Shown: positions 1 through 8,225, counted from the first letter of the stretch. The stretch is 12,252 bases of DNA from CAWCOU01 sp963797335 (GCA_963797335.1 CAWCOU010000003.1:1-12252); one strand, 5' to 3'. Notes: a model not told the origin generated them from the sequence alone. A program made the numbers and translations.

Positions 1-1452
1 GATGAAGCAGCGCTAGGATATCTGCAAGAATCGAAACAGGAAATGCACCCGCCTGCAAAAAAAATGGAGCTCGAAGATAAACTTTCAGCATCATCTATGG
101 AAAAGCATGCCACAAAAACCTCCACCCTGGAAGGCGACGATCAAATTGCAGAAGATGAAACATCTCACAAAAAAGAAATAATAGGAGACATCTCTACGGC
201 GATAGCAGACAGCAAACAATTTTTATTAGACTTAGAAGTTTTTAGCGACACATCAAGACCCCAGTCTCAACGGCGCTTGGTTGATTTAAGACCATATAAA
301 GATCATTTAGCAGTGCCAGCATCTAATCTAAATCAACATCAAGCAGAACTCTTATCTATTTGCGCCGACATTCAGGCTCGCATCAATCTAGAAATAGATA
401 CTGTTTTTACCACACTTAAACTTTCGGAACAAATAACAAAAAAAGTTTTTTCTGCGCGTAATTTATCTAAAGGCGAAGTAGTTTCGGCATTTAATCATCT
501 TGAGGAAAATAGGCGAACTTTATTGCACCTTAGTGAGTACGCCAAGCGATTCTTGATAATAAAAGACTCCCAGAAAATGCTAGCAAATATCCATATGCTC
601 AAGGATAGAATTGCCTCTAGTTTTATACAAATCTACAATCTATATCCTCTCGAATTTCACAATTTCGAATCTTCTTTAACAAATAGCCCTACCGAACCTC
701 TATCAGCCTTCTTATCACAATTTGATTCTCGATTTTCCAGCCCGTTTAGAACGAGTGAATTTAATGTAGATGAGAAAAAGAAGACAAAGCTGGCTCAATC
801 ACCTGATCCAATGTTACGCAAAGCAGTAGAACAAAGTATTGCCGAAGGAGAAGAGACAGAACGAAAAAAGAGAGCTTCTTCAGGCAGTGCTTCCTCTTCA
901 AGCAGTTCATCTTCCACTTTTTCCAGCAAAGCCTCCAGCTGCTCTACTTCTACTACCAGTACCACTTCGCCACCTCTAGATGCTGACGTGGAAATAGATG
1001 ATGATGACGAAGATTTAAAACAAGCTTTAGCAATGTCGATGGGTCCAGGATTATTAGATGATGAATCCCAAAGTATTGAAAATAAGACAAGCTGCCCTTC
1101 TAATTTTAGCGCCACACTCACAGCGACTTCCTCATCCCATTTTCAGCCGGATAATAAGACTAAGCAATTATCTTATTATAAGAATTTGATTGGCACAAAA
1201 TTAGCTTTTTATGAATTGAATTCAAACGAAAATGGCATATCAACAAAACTAAAAAACGCACTGAACCTCGAAGGATTAAAACAGTCTCTTAATCAACTAA
1301 TTGAAACCTTGAAGAACCGCAAAGTGGCTACCAATTTAACGAAGGAGCTCGTTGACCTGCAAAAAAGAAATCCGGAATTATTAATAACTTCTTCGGACGA
1401 CGACATCCATTCTTACTCTAAGAACAACCCCCCTGGCTCACCCCAAGGATAA
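1..1452 (+). CDS. Putative host-directed protein with two ubiquitin-interacting motifs (5' partial)
   Basis: I do not recognise the family. The frame is open from base 1, so the gene probably starts outside the window. The ATG at 43 lies against AGGAA with no spacer, a poor start; residue numbers here count from it. The product is soluble-looking and mostly helical, with no signal peptide or membrane segment in view. Residues 255-268 (DPMLRKAVEQSIAE) fit the UIM pattern hydrophobic-x-x-Ala-hydrophobic-x-x-Ser-x-x-Glu exactly. Residues 320-333 (acidic run, then DLKQALAMSM) fit it except for the final acid. A Ser/Thr-rich linker (about 279-309) joins them. UIMs are short eukaryotic helices that bind ubiquitin and are rare in bacteria except secreted effectors, so an effector role is inferred. 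The stop at 1450 may be a nonsense mutation (see next entry). The gene is convergent with hda. Confidence 0.72.
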   Translation, partial: DEAALGYLQESKQEMHPPAKKMELEDKLSASSMEKHATKTSTLEGDDQIAEDETSHKKEIIGDISTAIADSKQFLLDLEVFSDTSRPQSQRRLVDLRPYKDHLAVPASNLNQHQAELLSICADIQARINLEIDTVFTTLKLSEQITKKVFSARNLSKGEVVSAFNHLEENRRTLLHLSEYAKRFLIIKDSQKMLANIHMLKDRIASSFIQIYNLYPLEFHNFESSLTNSPTEPLSAFLSQFDSRFSSPFRTSEFNVDEKKKTKLAQSPDPMLRKAVEQSIAEGEETERKKRASSGSASSSSSSSSTFSSKASSCSTSTTSTTSPPLDADVEIDDDDEDLKQALAMSMGPGLLDDESQSIENKTSCPSNFSATLTATSSSHFQPDNKTKQLSYYKNLIGTKLAFYELNSNENGISTKLKNALNLEGLKQSLNQLIETLKNRKVATNLTKELVDLQKRNPELLITSSDDDIHSYSKNNPPGSPQG

Positions 1453-1614
1453 ACTCACTCCTGGCTCCCGACTCCAGATAGAAATTTTTATATTAGCTTT
1501 GATGCGGCGCAACTGGTTCAGGCTTATGGAAAAGAAACAATAATACAGCAAATGATTCAAGCTGAAAAATTCAGTCATTTTCAAACTATGACCCCAAGAG
1601 GCCCCGCCCTCTAG
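1453..1614 (+). other. In-frame continuation of the UIM gene after its stop codon
   Basis: Directly after the TAA at 1450-1452 the same frame runs on for 53 sense codons to a TAG at 1612-1614, nine bases before the hda stop. The translation is protein-like, for example NFYISFDAAQLVQAYGKE followed by a helical, Gln-rich stretch. There is no ATG with a ribosome site to start it separately. The simplest reading is that the gene once ended at 1614 and lost its C-terminus through a stop or a small indel. A chance open frame of this length is possible, so confidence is modest. Confidence 0.4.
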
Positions 1615-1623
1615 GATCTAGGG

Positions 1624-2325
1624 TTACAGCACTTCTTTGACGAAGGGGATGGTGAGGCGGCGGCCTATGCTTAGGGAGGCGTGGTCTAGTTTTTCCAGGG
1701 CGTTGAATAAGGCATGAGGGGTTCGCGAATGGTGGTGTAAGAGGTAGGTTGCTACGCTGGAGGGTAAAGTGAATCCTCGGATTTTTGCTCGTTGTTGTAA
1801 TGCCAGTATCTTTTGCTCATCCGTTAGTGGCTTGAGGTGGAAAATAAGGCAAGCGTTTAAGCGTGATTTTAAATCGGCTAACTGCCAAGGGAGTTGCGAG
1901 GGTGGCGCGTGGCCGGCGATGATTAAGCGCACGGAGTTTTGCTGCAAGCGGTTGTAGCAATGGAATAGTGCTTCTTCCCAACTGGGATTGGCGGCTACTT
2001 CTTCTATATCGTCCAGGCATAGCAGCGCCATGTTTTCCATTCCTTCTAATATCTCAGGGGAAAACCCGGGTTTGCCCAGGGGTAAATAGGCGGCTGCTAA
2101 ACCTTGTTGATTCATGGCATGACAAGAGGCGCGTAGTAGATGGCTCAACCCCACGACACCATCGCCGTGCAAATAAACTTGAGTATTGCTGACATTTTTT
2201 GTGAATGGTTGTGTGAACTGTTGCAAATAAGCGACCGCTTGCTGATTATCGCCACTGTAAAAATTGACGAAAGTGGCCGAATCCGGCCATTGCAATGGCA
2301 AGGTTAATTGCGTCGGCCTGCTCAT
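1624..2325 (-). CDS. hda: DnaA regulatory inactivator Hda
   Basis: A 233-residue AAA+ protein, the same length as E. coli Hda, which stimulates ATP hydrolysis by DnaA in complex with the DNA-loaded sliding clamp and so prevents over-initiation. QLTLPL at residues 6-11 is the clamp-binding motif. The Walker A region (about 54-61, GDGVVGLS) is degenerate: Leu60 sits where DnaA has Lys and E. coli Hda has Arg. The Walker B-like LLCLDDIE (101-108), the box VII arginine in DLKSRL (Arg155) and the sensor 2 arginine (Arg201) are all present. The C-terminus RRLTIPFVKEVL matches the family closely. The ATG (2323-2325) directly abuts the lysS TAA with no intervening base, and no clear Shine-Dalgarno is seen, so translation is probably coupled to lysS. 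Confidence 0.93.
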   Translation of the reverse strand: MSRPTQLTLPLQWPDSATFVNFYSGDNQQAVAYLQQFTQPFTKNVSNTQVYLHGDGVVGLSHLLRASCHAMNQQGLAAAYLPLGKPGFSPEILEGMENMALLCLDDIEEVAANPSWEEALFHCYNRLQQNSVRLIIAGHAPPSQLPWQLADLKSRLNACLIFHLKPLTDEQKILALQQRAKIRGFTLPSSVATYLLHHHSRTPHALFNALEKLDHASLSIGRRLTIPFVKEVL

Positions 2326-3828
2326 TTACGCACTGGGCCGCATATGCGGGAATAAAATCACATCGCGAATCGAGGGAGCATCGGTGAATAACATCACTAG
2401 CCGATCAATGCCAATCCCTTCACCGGCAGTCGGCGGTAAGCCATATTCCAAGGCACAAATATAATCCGCATCATAGTTCATTGCCTCTAAATCACCATCC
2501 TGCTTATTCTTCACTTGTTGGCGAAATCGTTCGGCTTGGTCTTCGGAATCATTCAGCTCCGAAAATCCATTGGCGATTTCGCGGCCGGCGATGAAAAATT
2601 CAAACCGATCGACAATCTGGGGGTTGTCATTATTTTGTCGTGACAGTGGCGAAACTTCGATGGGAAAATCGGTGATAAATGTCGGTTGCAATAATTGGTG
2701 CTCTGTTGTTTTTTCAAAAATCTCGTATTGTATTTTCCCGATACCGTCATGTTCTTTCACACCGATTTCTAACGATTGCGCTAAAGCAATGAGCTTGGTT
2801 TTATCTTGCAAATCCTCTCGGCTAATGTGGGGATTGTAGCGTAAGACCGCTTCCAAAATAGTCATGCGTGCGAACGGTGGCGCAAAGTCATAGGTGTCAC
2901 CTTGATAGATCAACGAATTGTTGCCGAATATTTCTTGCACTAAATAGCGCAATAACACTTCGGTTAAATCCATCAAATCATTGTAATCGGTATAGGCTTG
3001 ATAAAATTCCAACATGGTGAATTCGGGATTATGCCGAGTGGATAAACCTTCGTTGCGAAAATTTCGATTAATTTCAAATACCCGCTCAAAACCACCGACC
3101 ACTAAACGTTTTAAATAAAGCTCTGGCGCAATGCGCAGGTATAAATCCATATCTAAGGTATTATGGTGGGTAATAAAAGGTCGCGCAGCGGCACCTCCAG
3201 CAATGGGGTGCATCATCGGTGTTTCCACTTCTAAAAATCGTCTAGCGGTGAAAAAAATGCGTATGGCGCTGATGATGCGTGAGCGAATAATAAAATTTTG
3301 TCGCGTTTCCTCATTGGCGATTAAATCCACGTAACGTTGTCGATAACGCATTTCTTGATCCGTCAAGCCGTGGAATTTATCGGGCAACGGTAATAATGCC
3401 TTGGTCAATAAACGCACCGACGTGACTTTGACACTGAGTTCACCGGTCCTTGTTTTAAACAATACCCCTTCGGCACCGAGGATATCGCCTAAATCCCATT
3501 TTTTAAATTGTTCGTAAACACCGTCGGTCATGGCATCTTGTTTAATGTATAATTGCAGCCGACCGGTCATATCCTGCAAATGAACAAAGCTGGCTTTACC
3601 CATGATGCGGCGAGTCATCATGCGACCGGCGACTTTGACCGTGATGGGCTGGTTCTCTAATTCAGTTTCAGCTTTTTCGGAGAATTGCGCGAGCAAATCG
3701 GCGGCGAATGCGTCTTTGTGAAAATCATTGGGAAAGGCATTGCCTTGCTGGCGCAATTCCTGCAATTTTACTCGGCGAACCGCGATTTGCTCGTTGATAT
3801 CTATACTGGATGTTTCTTCTATGGTCAT
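2326..3828 (-). CDS. lysS: Lysyl-tRNA synthetase, class II
   Basis: A 500-residue cytoplasmic enzyme (E. coli 505) that charges tRNA-Lys using ATP. An N-terminal OB-fold anticodon-binding domain covers about residues 64-145. The class II core follows: motif 1 around 192-208 (RRFLEVETPMMHP), motif 2 around 255-275 (RNFRNEGLSTRHNPEFTMLE) and motif 3 around 463-480 (GLPPTAGEGIGIDRLVML). All are intact, so the enzyme should be active. The start at 3828 is backed by GAGG five bases upstream (minus strand). It follows prfB, the usual gammaproteobacterial order, with a 116-base gap that holds a small palindrome. Its stop codon touches the hda start, implying a prfB-lysS-hda transcription unit. Confidence 0.97.
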   Translation of the reverse strand: MTIEETSSIDINEQIAVRRVKLQELRQQGNAFPNDFHKDAFAADLLAQFSEKAETELENQPITVKVAGRMMTRRIMGKASFVHLQDMTGRLQLYIKQDAMTDGVYEQFKKWDLGDILGAEGVLFKTRTGELSVKVTSVRLLTKALLPLPDKFHGLTDQEMRYRQRYVDLIANEETRQNFIIRSRIISAIRIFFTARRFLEVETPMMHPIAGGAAARPFITHHNTLDMDLYLRIAPELYLKRLVVGGFERVFEINRNFRNEGLSTRHNPEFTMLEFYQAYTDYNDLMDLTEVLLRYLVQEIFGNNSLIYQGDTYDFAPPFARMTILEAVLRYNPHISREDLQDKTKLIALAQSLEIGVKEHDGIGKIQYEIFEKTTEHQLLQPTFITDFPIEVSPLSRQNNDNPQIVDRFEFFIAGREIANGFSELNDSEDQAERFRQQVKNKQDGDLEAMNYDADYICALEYGLPPTAGEGIGIDRLVMLFTDAPSIRDVILFPHMRPSA

Positions 3829-3880
3829 AAAATCCTCGTGAAATCCACGCTAGAAACCATTCACATCCTTCTATAAATAT

Positions 3881-3903
3881 CCTTCTCCCCTTGTGGGAGA
3901 AGG
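3881..3903. repeat. Short palindrome in the prfB-lysS gap
   Basis: A perfect 9-bp inverted repeat, CCTTCTCCC and GGGAGAAGG, separated by five bases. It resembles the palindromic core (CCCTCTCCC/GGGAGAGGG type) inside the long inverted repeats at 9503 and 9782, so it may be a diverged member of the same dispersed family. It has no adjoining T-run in either direction, which argues against an intrinsic terminator. In the prfB-lysS transcript it would form a hairpin. Confidence 0.6.
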
Positions 3904-3944
3904 AGTATCGGTCGATGTAGGATGTAGTTAAGGAATGCAGTGTG

Positions 3945-5049
3945 TTACTCAACCCCCTGCTTTAAACTAGCTTCCAGGAAAAAATCCAAATCACCATCCA
4001 ATACCGCTTGGGTATTGGTTGTTTCCACTTGGGTACGCAAATCTTTAATACGCGACGCGTCCAACACATACGAACGAATCTGACTGCCCCAAGTGATATC
4101 CGATTTAGCAGCTTCTACCGCTTGCTGCTCCGCTACCTTTTTTTGCAGCTCCATCTCATACAAACGGGCACGCAATTGCTTTAATGCTTGCGCTTTATTC
4201 TTATGCTGGGAGCGCTCGTTTTGACATTGTACAACAATATTCGTCGGTAAGTGCGTGATACGTACCGCGGAATCGGTGCGATTCACGTGCTGGCCACCAG
4301 CGCCGCTGGCGCGATAGGTGTCGATGCGTAGGTCAGCAGGGTTAATATCAATCTGGATGTCATCGGCAATTTCGGGTGATACGAATACCGACGCGAACGA
4401 TGTATGGCGACGATTGCCGGAATCAAATGGTGACTTGCGCACCAGGCGATGCACGCCGGTTTCGGTGCGTAACCAGCCAAAGGCATAGGGACCGGTGAAA
4501 TGCACGGTGGCACTTTTAATGCCGGCCACTTCCCCTGCGGAGGCTTCTAAAATTTCGGGATGAAAGCCGTGCTTCTCACCCCAACGCAAATACATGCGCA
4601 GTAACATCTCTGCCCAATCTTGTGCTTCGGTGCCACCGGAACCGGCTTGGATATCTAGATAGGCATTACTCGCATCCATCTTGCCAGAAAACATACGAGC
4701 AAATTCCAGGGCAGCGACTTCTTTGGTGAGCGCTTGGATTTCTTTGTTGATGTCGTGGAACGCTGATTCGTCATTTTCTTCTGCGATCAGAGTCAATAAA
4801 TCCTGGGCATCGATTAATTGTCGTTGCAAGCGATCGAAGCCGGTCAGTGCTTCTTCTAATTGGACTCGTTCTTTACCGTAAGCCTGCGCTTTTTCGGGAT
4901 TGCTCCATAATTCGGGGACTTCCATTTGTCGGACGACTTCTTCGAGTCGATCGCGTTTGTTATCGATGTCAAAGATACCCCCGAAGGGCTGCTAAACGCT
5001 GGTGAAGGTCTTTGAGTTGTTCTAGTAATGGGTTTATTTCGAGTGACAT
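3945..5049 (-). CDS. prfB: Peptide chain release factor 2, with programmed +1 frameshift
   Basis: RF2 reads UGA and UAA stops and triggers peptide release. The gene is in two frames. It starts at ATG 5049 (MSLEINPLLEQLKDLHQRLA), reads 26 codons to an in-frame TGA at 4971-4969, then shifts +1 to continue from GAC at 4970 to the stop at 3945. The site is the classical one: GGGGG followed by TAT CTT TGA C, where the G-rich stretch acts as an internal Shine-Dalgarno and RF2 abundance sets the outcome. The joined product is 367 residues (E. coli 365). The stop-codon recognition tripeptide SPF (in VRKSPFDSGN) and the catalytic GGQ loop (RASGAGGQHVNRTDSAVR) are present. The residue just before SGAGGQ is Ala, as in most bacteria, rather than the Thr of E. 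coli K-12. The Shine-Dalgarno is weak (AAAAGG, about 10 bases upstream). No clear prfB promoter was found. Confidence 0.96.
4968..4984 (-). promoter_or_regulatory. prfB: RF2 +1 programmed frameshift site
   Basis: Read on the minus strand this is CGG GGG TAT CTT TGA C. The CTT codon slips to TTT over the TGA, and the G-run sits three bases before the slip codon as an anti-Shine-Dalgarno partner. It differs from the E. coli site only upstream of the G-run (CGG for AGG). The reading frames on either side encode continuous RF2 sequence, so this is functional recoding and not damage. Confidence 0.95.
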
Positions 5050-5157
5050 GGGACACAAGCCTTTTGTGGAAACTGAACTGAGATGGCATATAACATTTTT
5101 TGGCGTGAGAAGCTAGGTAAAATTCTTTGACATGACGGGGGAATTTAATTTTTTTCA

Positions 5158-5186
5158 CTTGAAAATTCCTGGGGTGGCCTTATATA
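5158..5186 (+). promoter_or_regulatory. Candidate heat-shock (sigma-32) / sigma-70 promoter for grpE
   Basis: CTTGAAA at 5158-5164 is a perfect sigma-32 -35 element. Thirteen bases later CCTTATAT (5178-5185) gives a partial match to CCCCATnT. The same bases also read as TTGAAA-N16-TATATA (5159-5164, 5181-5186), a good sigma-70 pair, so the promoter may serve both factors. Transcription would start near 5192, leaving a leader of about 215 bases that contains the whole palindromic repeat at 5209-5374. Confidence 0.5.
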
Positions 5187-5208
5187 GGCTTGAGATAAAT
5201 TAAATCGT

Positions 5209-5374
5209 AACTCCCCACGCTATCCCAAGCGCTCCACGTCATCCCGAGCGCAGCGAGGGACCCCCACTGCTCACGTCATCCTGAGCGCAGCGAAGGATCT
5301 CCTGAATAACGTGGGGAAGAATGGGTGCCACATCCAGGAGATCCCTCACTACGTTCGGGATGACGTGGGGAGTT
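5209..5374. repeat. REP/MITE-like palindromic repeat unit
   Basis: The outer ends are inverted copies, AACTCCCCACG (5209-5219) and CGTGGGGAGTT (5364-5374). Inside, a unit with core CGTCATCCYGAGCGCAGCGA occurs twice in direct orientation (5234-5265 and 5272-5304) and once inverted and diverged (5335-5370, ending GGGATGACGTGGGG). The second and third copies pair as CGTCATCC...GGATCTCCTG against CAGGAGATCC...GGGATGACG around a 30-base loop. This kind of extragenic palindrome is common in proteobacteria. It sits in the inferred grpE leader, so it would be transcribed and strongly folded. No coding sequence is evident. Confidence 0.75.
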
Positions 5375-5406
5375 GCATTAAATCTACACCCTATTTGGAG
5401 CCGCTG

Positions 5407-6027
5407 ATGAGCGATAACAAAAAATTTGATCCCACTAAACTCTATTCTTCAAAAGGGAAGGCGGTTGAGACCAATGAAGACCCGGATCTGATATTTCCAG
5501 AAGAGCCAGAAGAAGAAGCCCTGCTCAAGCAGTTATCCCCAGCAGAACTGGAAGCACAGCTAAATGACACCGAGGATAAGCTAAATAAGGCGAACTCCCA
5601 GTTAGAGGAATACAAAAGCCAGGCTTTACGCGCTCTCGCCGACTTGGAAAATGTCCGTAAACGTTCTGATAACGACATACAGAAAGCCCATAAATACGGG
5701 CTTGAACGCATTATCTCTGAATTATTACCTGTTATCGACAGCCTAGAACGTGGCTTGGATATCGCGGTGTCGGGCAATGAATTCGCCCAGCGCATCCACG
5801 AAGGGCTGGCCATGACCTTGACCCTCTTCCTGGATACTTTGGCGAAATTTGCCGTTAAGCCCGTGAACCCCATGGGAGAGCCGTTCAACCCAGAGTTGCA
5901 CCAAGCGATTTCCATGCAGGAAGACCCAAAAGCCAAGCCCAATACCGTGTTACAAGTCTTACAAAAAGGGTATTTGCTGAATGATCGCTTGCTCCGCCCA
6001 GCATTGGTGGTCGTGGCGAAAGGCTAA
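5407..6027 (+). CDS. grpE: Nucleotide exchange factor GrpE
   Basis: A 206-residue cytoplasmic cochaperone that releases ADP from DnaK and resets its substrate cycle. The ATG at 5407 (MSDNKKFDP) is chosen because GGAG lies six bases upstream. A longer in-frame start at 5311 would add 32 residues encoded by the palindromic repeat and is rejected. The N-terminus is acidic and disordered. A long coiled-coil helix (about residues 50-95, ending LENVRKRSDNDIQKAHKYG) forms the dimer stalk, followed by the four-helix region and the beta domain that contacts DnaK. GEPFNPELHQAIS and NDRLLRPALVVVAKG match the family signature and C-terminus. It leads the grpE-dnaK-dnaJ cluster and is probably induced by heat shock. 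Confidence 0.96.
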   Translation: MSDNKKFDPTKLYSSKGKAVETNEDPDLIFPEEPEEEALLKQLSPAELEAQLNDTEDKLNKANSQLEEYKSQALRALADLENVRKRSDNDIQKAHKYGLERIISELLPVIDSLERGLDIAVSGNEFAQRIHEGLAMTLTLFLDTLAKFAVKPVNPMGEPFNPELHQAISMQEDPKAKPNTVLQVLQKGYLLNDRLLRPALVVVAKG

Positions 6028-6047
6028 CCCTGAAATGGCTCAAATCA

Positions 6048-6076
6048 CTTGAATTTTGCACCATCACTCCCCAATT
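6048..6076 (+). promoter_or_regulatory. Sigma-32 heat-shock promoter of dnaK
   Basis: CTTGAAT (6048-6054), 14 bases, then CCCCAATT (6069-6076). This is very close to the sigma-32 consensus CTTGAAA-N13-17-CCCCATnT. It lies just after the grpE stop and would start transcription near 6083, giving a dnaK leader of about 165 bases. dnaK therefore probably has its own heat-inducible promoter in addition to read-through from grpE. Confidence 0.75.
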
Positions 6077-6247
6077 ACATAAGATAGGCTGAGTGAAGTG
6101 ATAAATTCAAAGAAAAGTGCAACTGCACATCGTTCTGGCATGGCTGCTGGGAAGACGAGTCTAGGATGCGAGCAGTTACATAAACACTTACATCACATAA
6201 CCTAACTATTCAGCTCATTAACTATTTAAGTATTTGGAGAAAAAAAC

Positions 6248-8225
6248 ATGGCTAACCCCATCATTGGTATCGATTTAGGCACCACCAATTCCTGCGTTGC
6301 CGTAATGGAAGCAGGCGGTAAAGTACGAGTTATCGAAAACAGCGAAGGAGACCGCACCACCCCCTCTATCGTCGCTTATACCAAAGACGGTGAGGTGTTA
6401 GTCGGCCAGTCCGCTAAACGACAAGCCGTCACCAACCCCCACAACACCTTATACGCTATCAAACGTTTGATTGGCCGCAAGTTCAAAGACGACGTGGTGC
6501 AGCGGGACATGAAAATGGTGCCTTACGCTATCGTGGCTGCGGATAATGGCGATGCCTGGGTAGAAGCCAACAGCCAGAAAGTGTCTCCGCCACAAGTATC
6601 GGCACAAATCCTCATCAAGATGAAGAAAACGGCGGAAGCGTATTTGGGTCACGAGGTAAAAGAAGCCGTTATCACCGTACCTGCTTATTTCGACGATTCG
6701 CAACGTCAAGCCACCAAAGACGCTGGCCGCATCGCGGGTCTGGAAGTCAAACGCATTATCAATGAACCCACGGCAGCTGCTTTGGCTTATGGTTTAGATA
6801 AGAAAGGCGGTGATCGAAAAATAGCCGTTTATGACTTGGGCGGTGGTACGTTTGATATTTCCATTATCGAAATCGCTCGCGTCGGTGAGGAGACACCAAT
6901 TCGAAGTATTGGCAACCAATGGTGATACCTTCCTTGGTGGTGAGGATTTTGACTTGCGACTGATTGATTACCTCGCGGGTGAATTTAAAAAAGAGCAAGG
7001 CATTGATCTTCACAACGATCCGTTGGCTTTACAGCGACTGAAGGAAGCCGCAGAAAAAGCAAAGATTGAGCTCTCTTCTTCTCAACAAACCGATGTGAAC
7101 TTGCCGTATATTACCGCAGATGCTGCCGGTCCCAAGCACTTAAACATCCGCGTCACGCGCGCCAAGCTGGAATCTTTGGTGGAAGATCTGGTTGAGAAAA
7201 CCATTGGTCCGTGCAAAACGGCACTGAAAGACGCTAACCTGAAAATGTCTGAAATTGATGAAGTGATTCTCGTCGGCGGTCAAACTCGTATGCCGAAGGT
7301 TCAGGAAACCGTTAAAAACTTCTTTGGTAAAGATGCTCGTCACGATGTCAATCCCGACGAAGCAGTGGCGATTGGTGCTGCTATTCAAGCCGCTGTGTTA
7401 TCGGGTGAAGTCAAAGACGTGTTGTTATTAGATGTGACCCCGCTGTCGTTGGGAATCGAGACCTTAGGCGGTGTGATGACCAAGTTGATTGATAAAAACA
7501 CCACCATCCCCACTAAAGCCACTCAAGTATTTTCCACTGCGGATAATAACCAAACGGCGGTGACGGTGCATGTGCTGCAAGGCGAGCGCGAAATGGCTTC
7601 CAGCAATAAATCGCTGGGTCGTTTTGATTTGGCGGATATTCCACCCGCACCTCGCGGCGTGCCTCAGATCGAAGTGATGTTTGATATCGACGCTAATGGT
7701 ATTTTGCATGTATCGGCCAAAGATAAAGCCACTGGTAAACAGCAATCCATCGTGATCAAAGCGTCTAGTGGTCTTTCCGAAGAAGAAATCAAACGCATGA
7801 TCCGCGACGCCGAAGAACACAAAGAAGCGGACAAGAAATTCCATGAATTGGTCGATACGCGAAATAAAGCGGATAATCTCATTCATGCCAGCACCAAAAC
7901 CTTGAGTGAACTGGGCGCTGAAGTGTCTGAAGAGGAGAAGAAAAATATTGAATCCGCGATTGAGGAATTAAAAACCGCGATGAAGGGTGATGATCGCCAA
8001 GCCATCGAACAAAAAACGGAAACATTGACCGCCGCTTCTGGGAAATTAGCGGAACGGCTCTACGCTAAGAAAGGAGCTGAAGCAGGAGCAAGCGGCCAGG
8101 CAGGTGCCCCAGGTGCCGGTGAAAGTGGTGACGCTGCTTCTGGCAAAACAGGCTCGAATGAAAATGTCGTCGATGCCGAGTTTGAAGAAGTAAAAGATAA
8201 AGACGAAAAAGGCGATAAAAAATAA
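6248..8225 (+). CDS. dnaK: Chaperone DnaK (Hsp70), interrupted by an apparent frameshift
   Basis: DnaK folds and protects client proteins through ATP-driven cycles with DnaJ and GrpE. The start at 6248 (MANPIIGIDLGTTNS) follows GGAG eight bases upstream. The nucleotide-binding domain shows the phosphate-1 loop (GIDLGTTNS), INEPTAAALAYGLD and DLGGGTFDISIIEIA. After codon 215 (GAG, 6890-6892) the frame runs to a TGA at 6923, while the true continuation (HQFEVLATNGDTFLGGEDFD) lies one base on. Removing one base near 6893 restores a full-length 658-residue protein (E. coli 638). The interdomain linker (DVLLLDVTPLSLG), the substrate-binding domain, a Gly/Ala-rich tail and a near-terminal VDAEFEEVKDKD are intact. 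No slippery heptamer or homopolymer marks the site. With an otherwise conserved, normally essential gene, a sequencing error or very recent mutation is likeliest. Confidence 0.93.

Noticed and set aside
795..1121. A 108-codon minus-strand frame with a Ser/Glu-rich product
   Set aside because: It is the antisense of the Ser-rich and acidic part of the UIM gene, with low-complexity composition and no ribosome site.
4856..5158. A 100-codon minus-strand frame covering the prfB start
   Set aside because: It overlaps the real prfB leader and frameshift site in another frame, has basic low-complexity composition and matches no family.
5189..5220. CTTGAGA-N17-CCCCACGC as the grpE heat-shock promoter
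   Set aside because: The spacing is at the limit and the CCCC belongs to the repeat end; the perfect CTTGAAA at 5158 is the better candidate.
5234..5304. Possible CRISPR-like direct repeats
   Set aside because: There are only two direct copies with a six-base gap and one inverted copy; this is an extragenic palindrome, not a repeat-spacer array.
5311..5406. A longer GrpE start adding 32 residues
   Set aside because: The added codons lie largely in the palindromic repeat, and the ATG at 5407 has a good GGAG six bases upstream and a GrpE-like N-terminus.
6893..6893. Programmed frameshift in dnaK
   Set aside because: No slippery heptamer, stimulatory Shine-Dalgarno or downstream structure is evident, and DnaK is not known to use recoding; an error or mutation is simpler.
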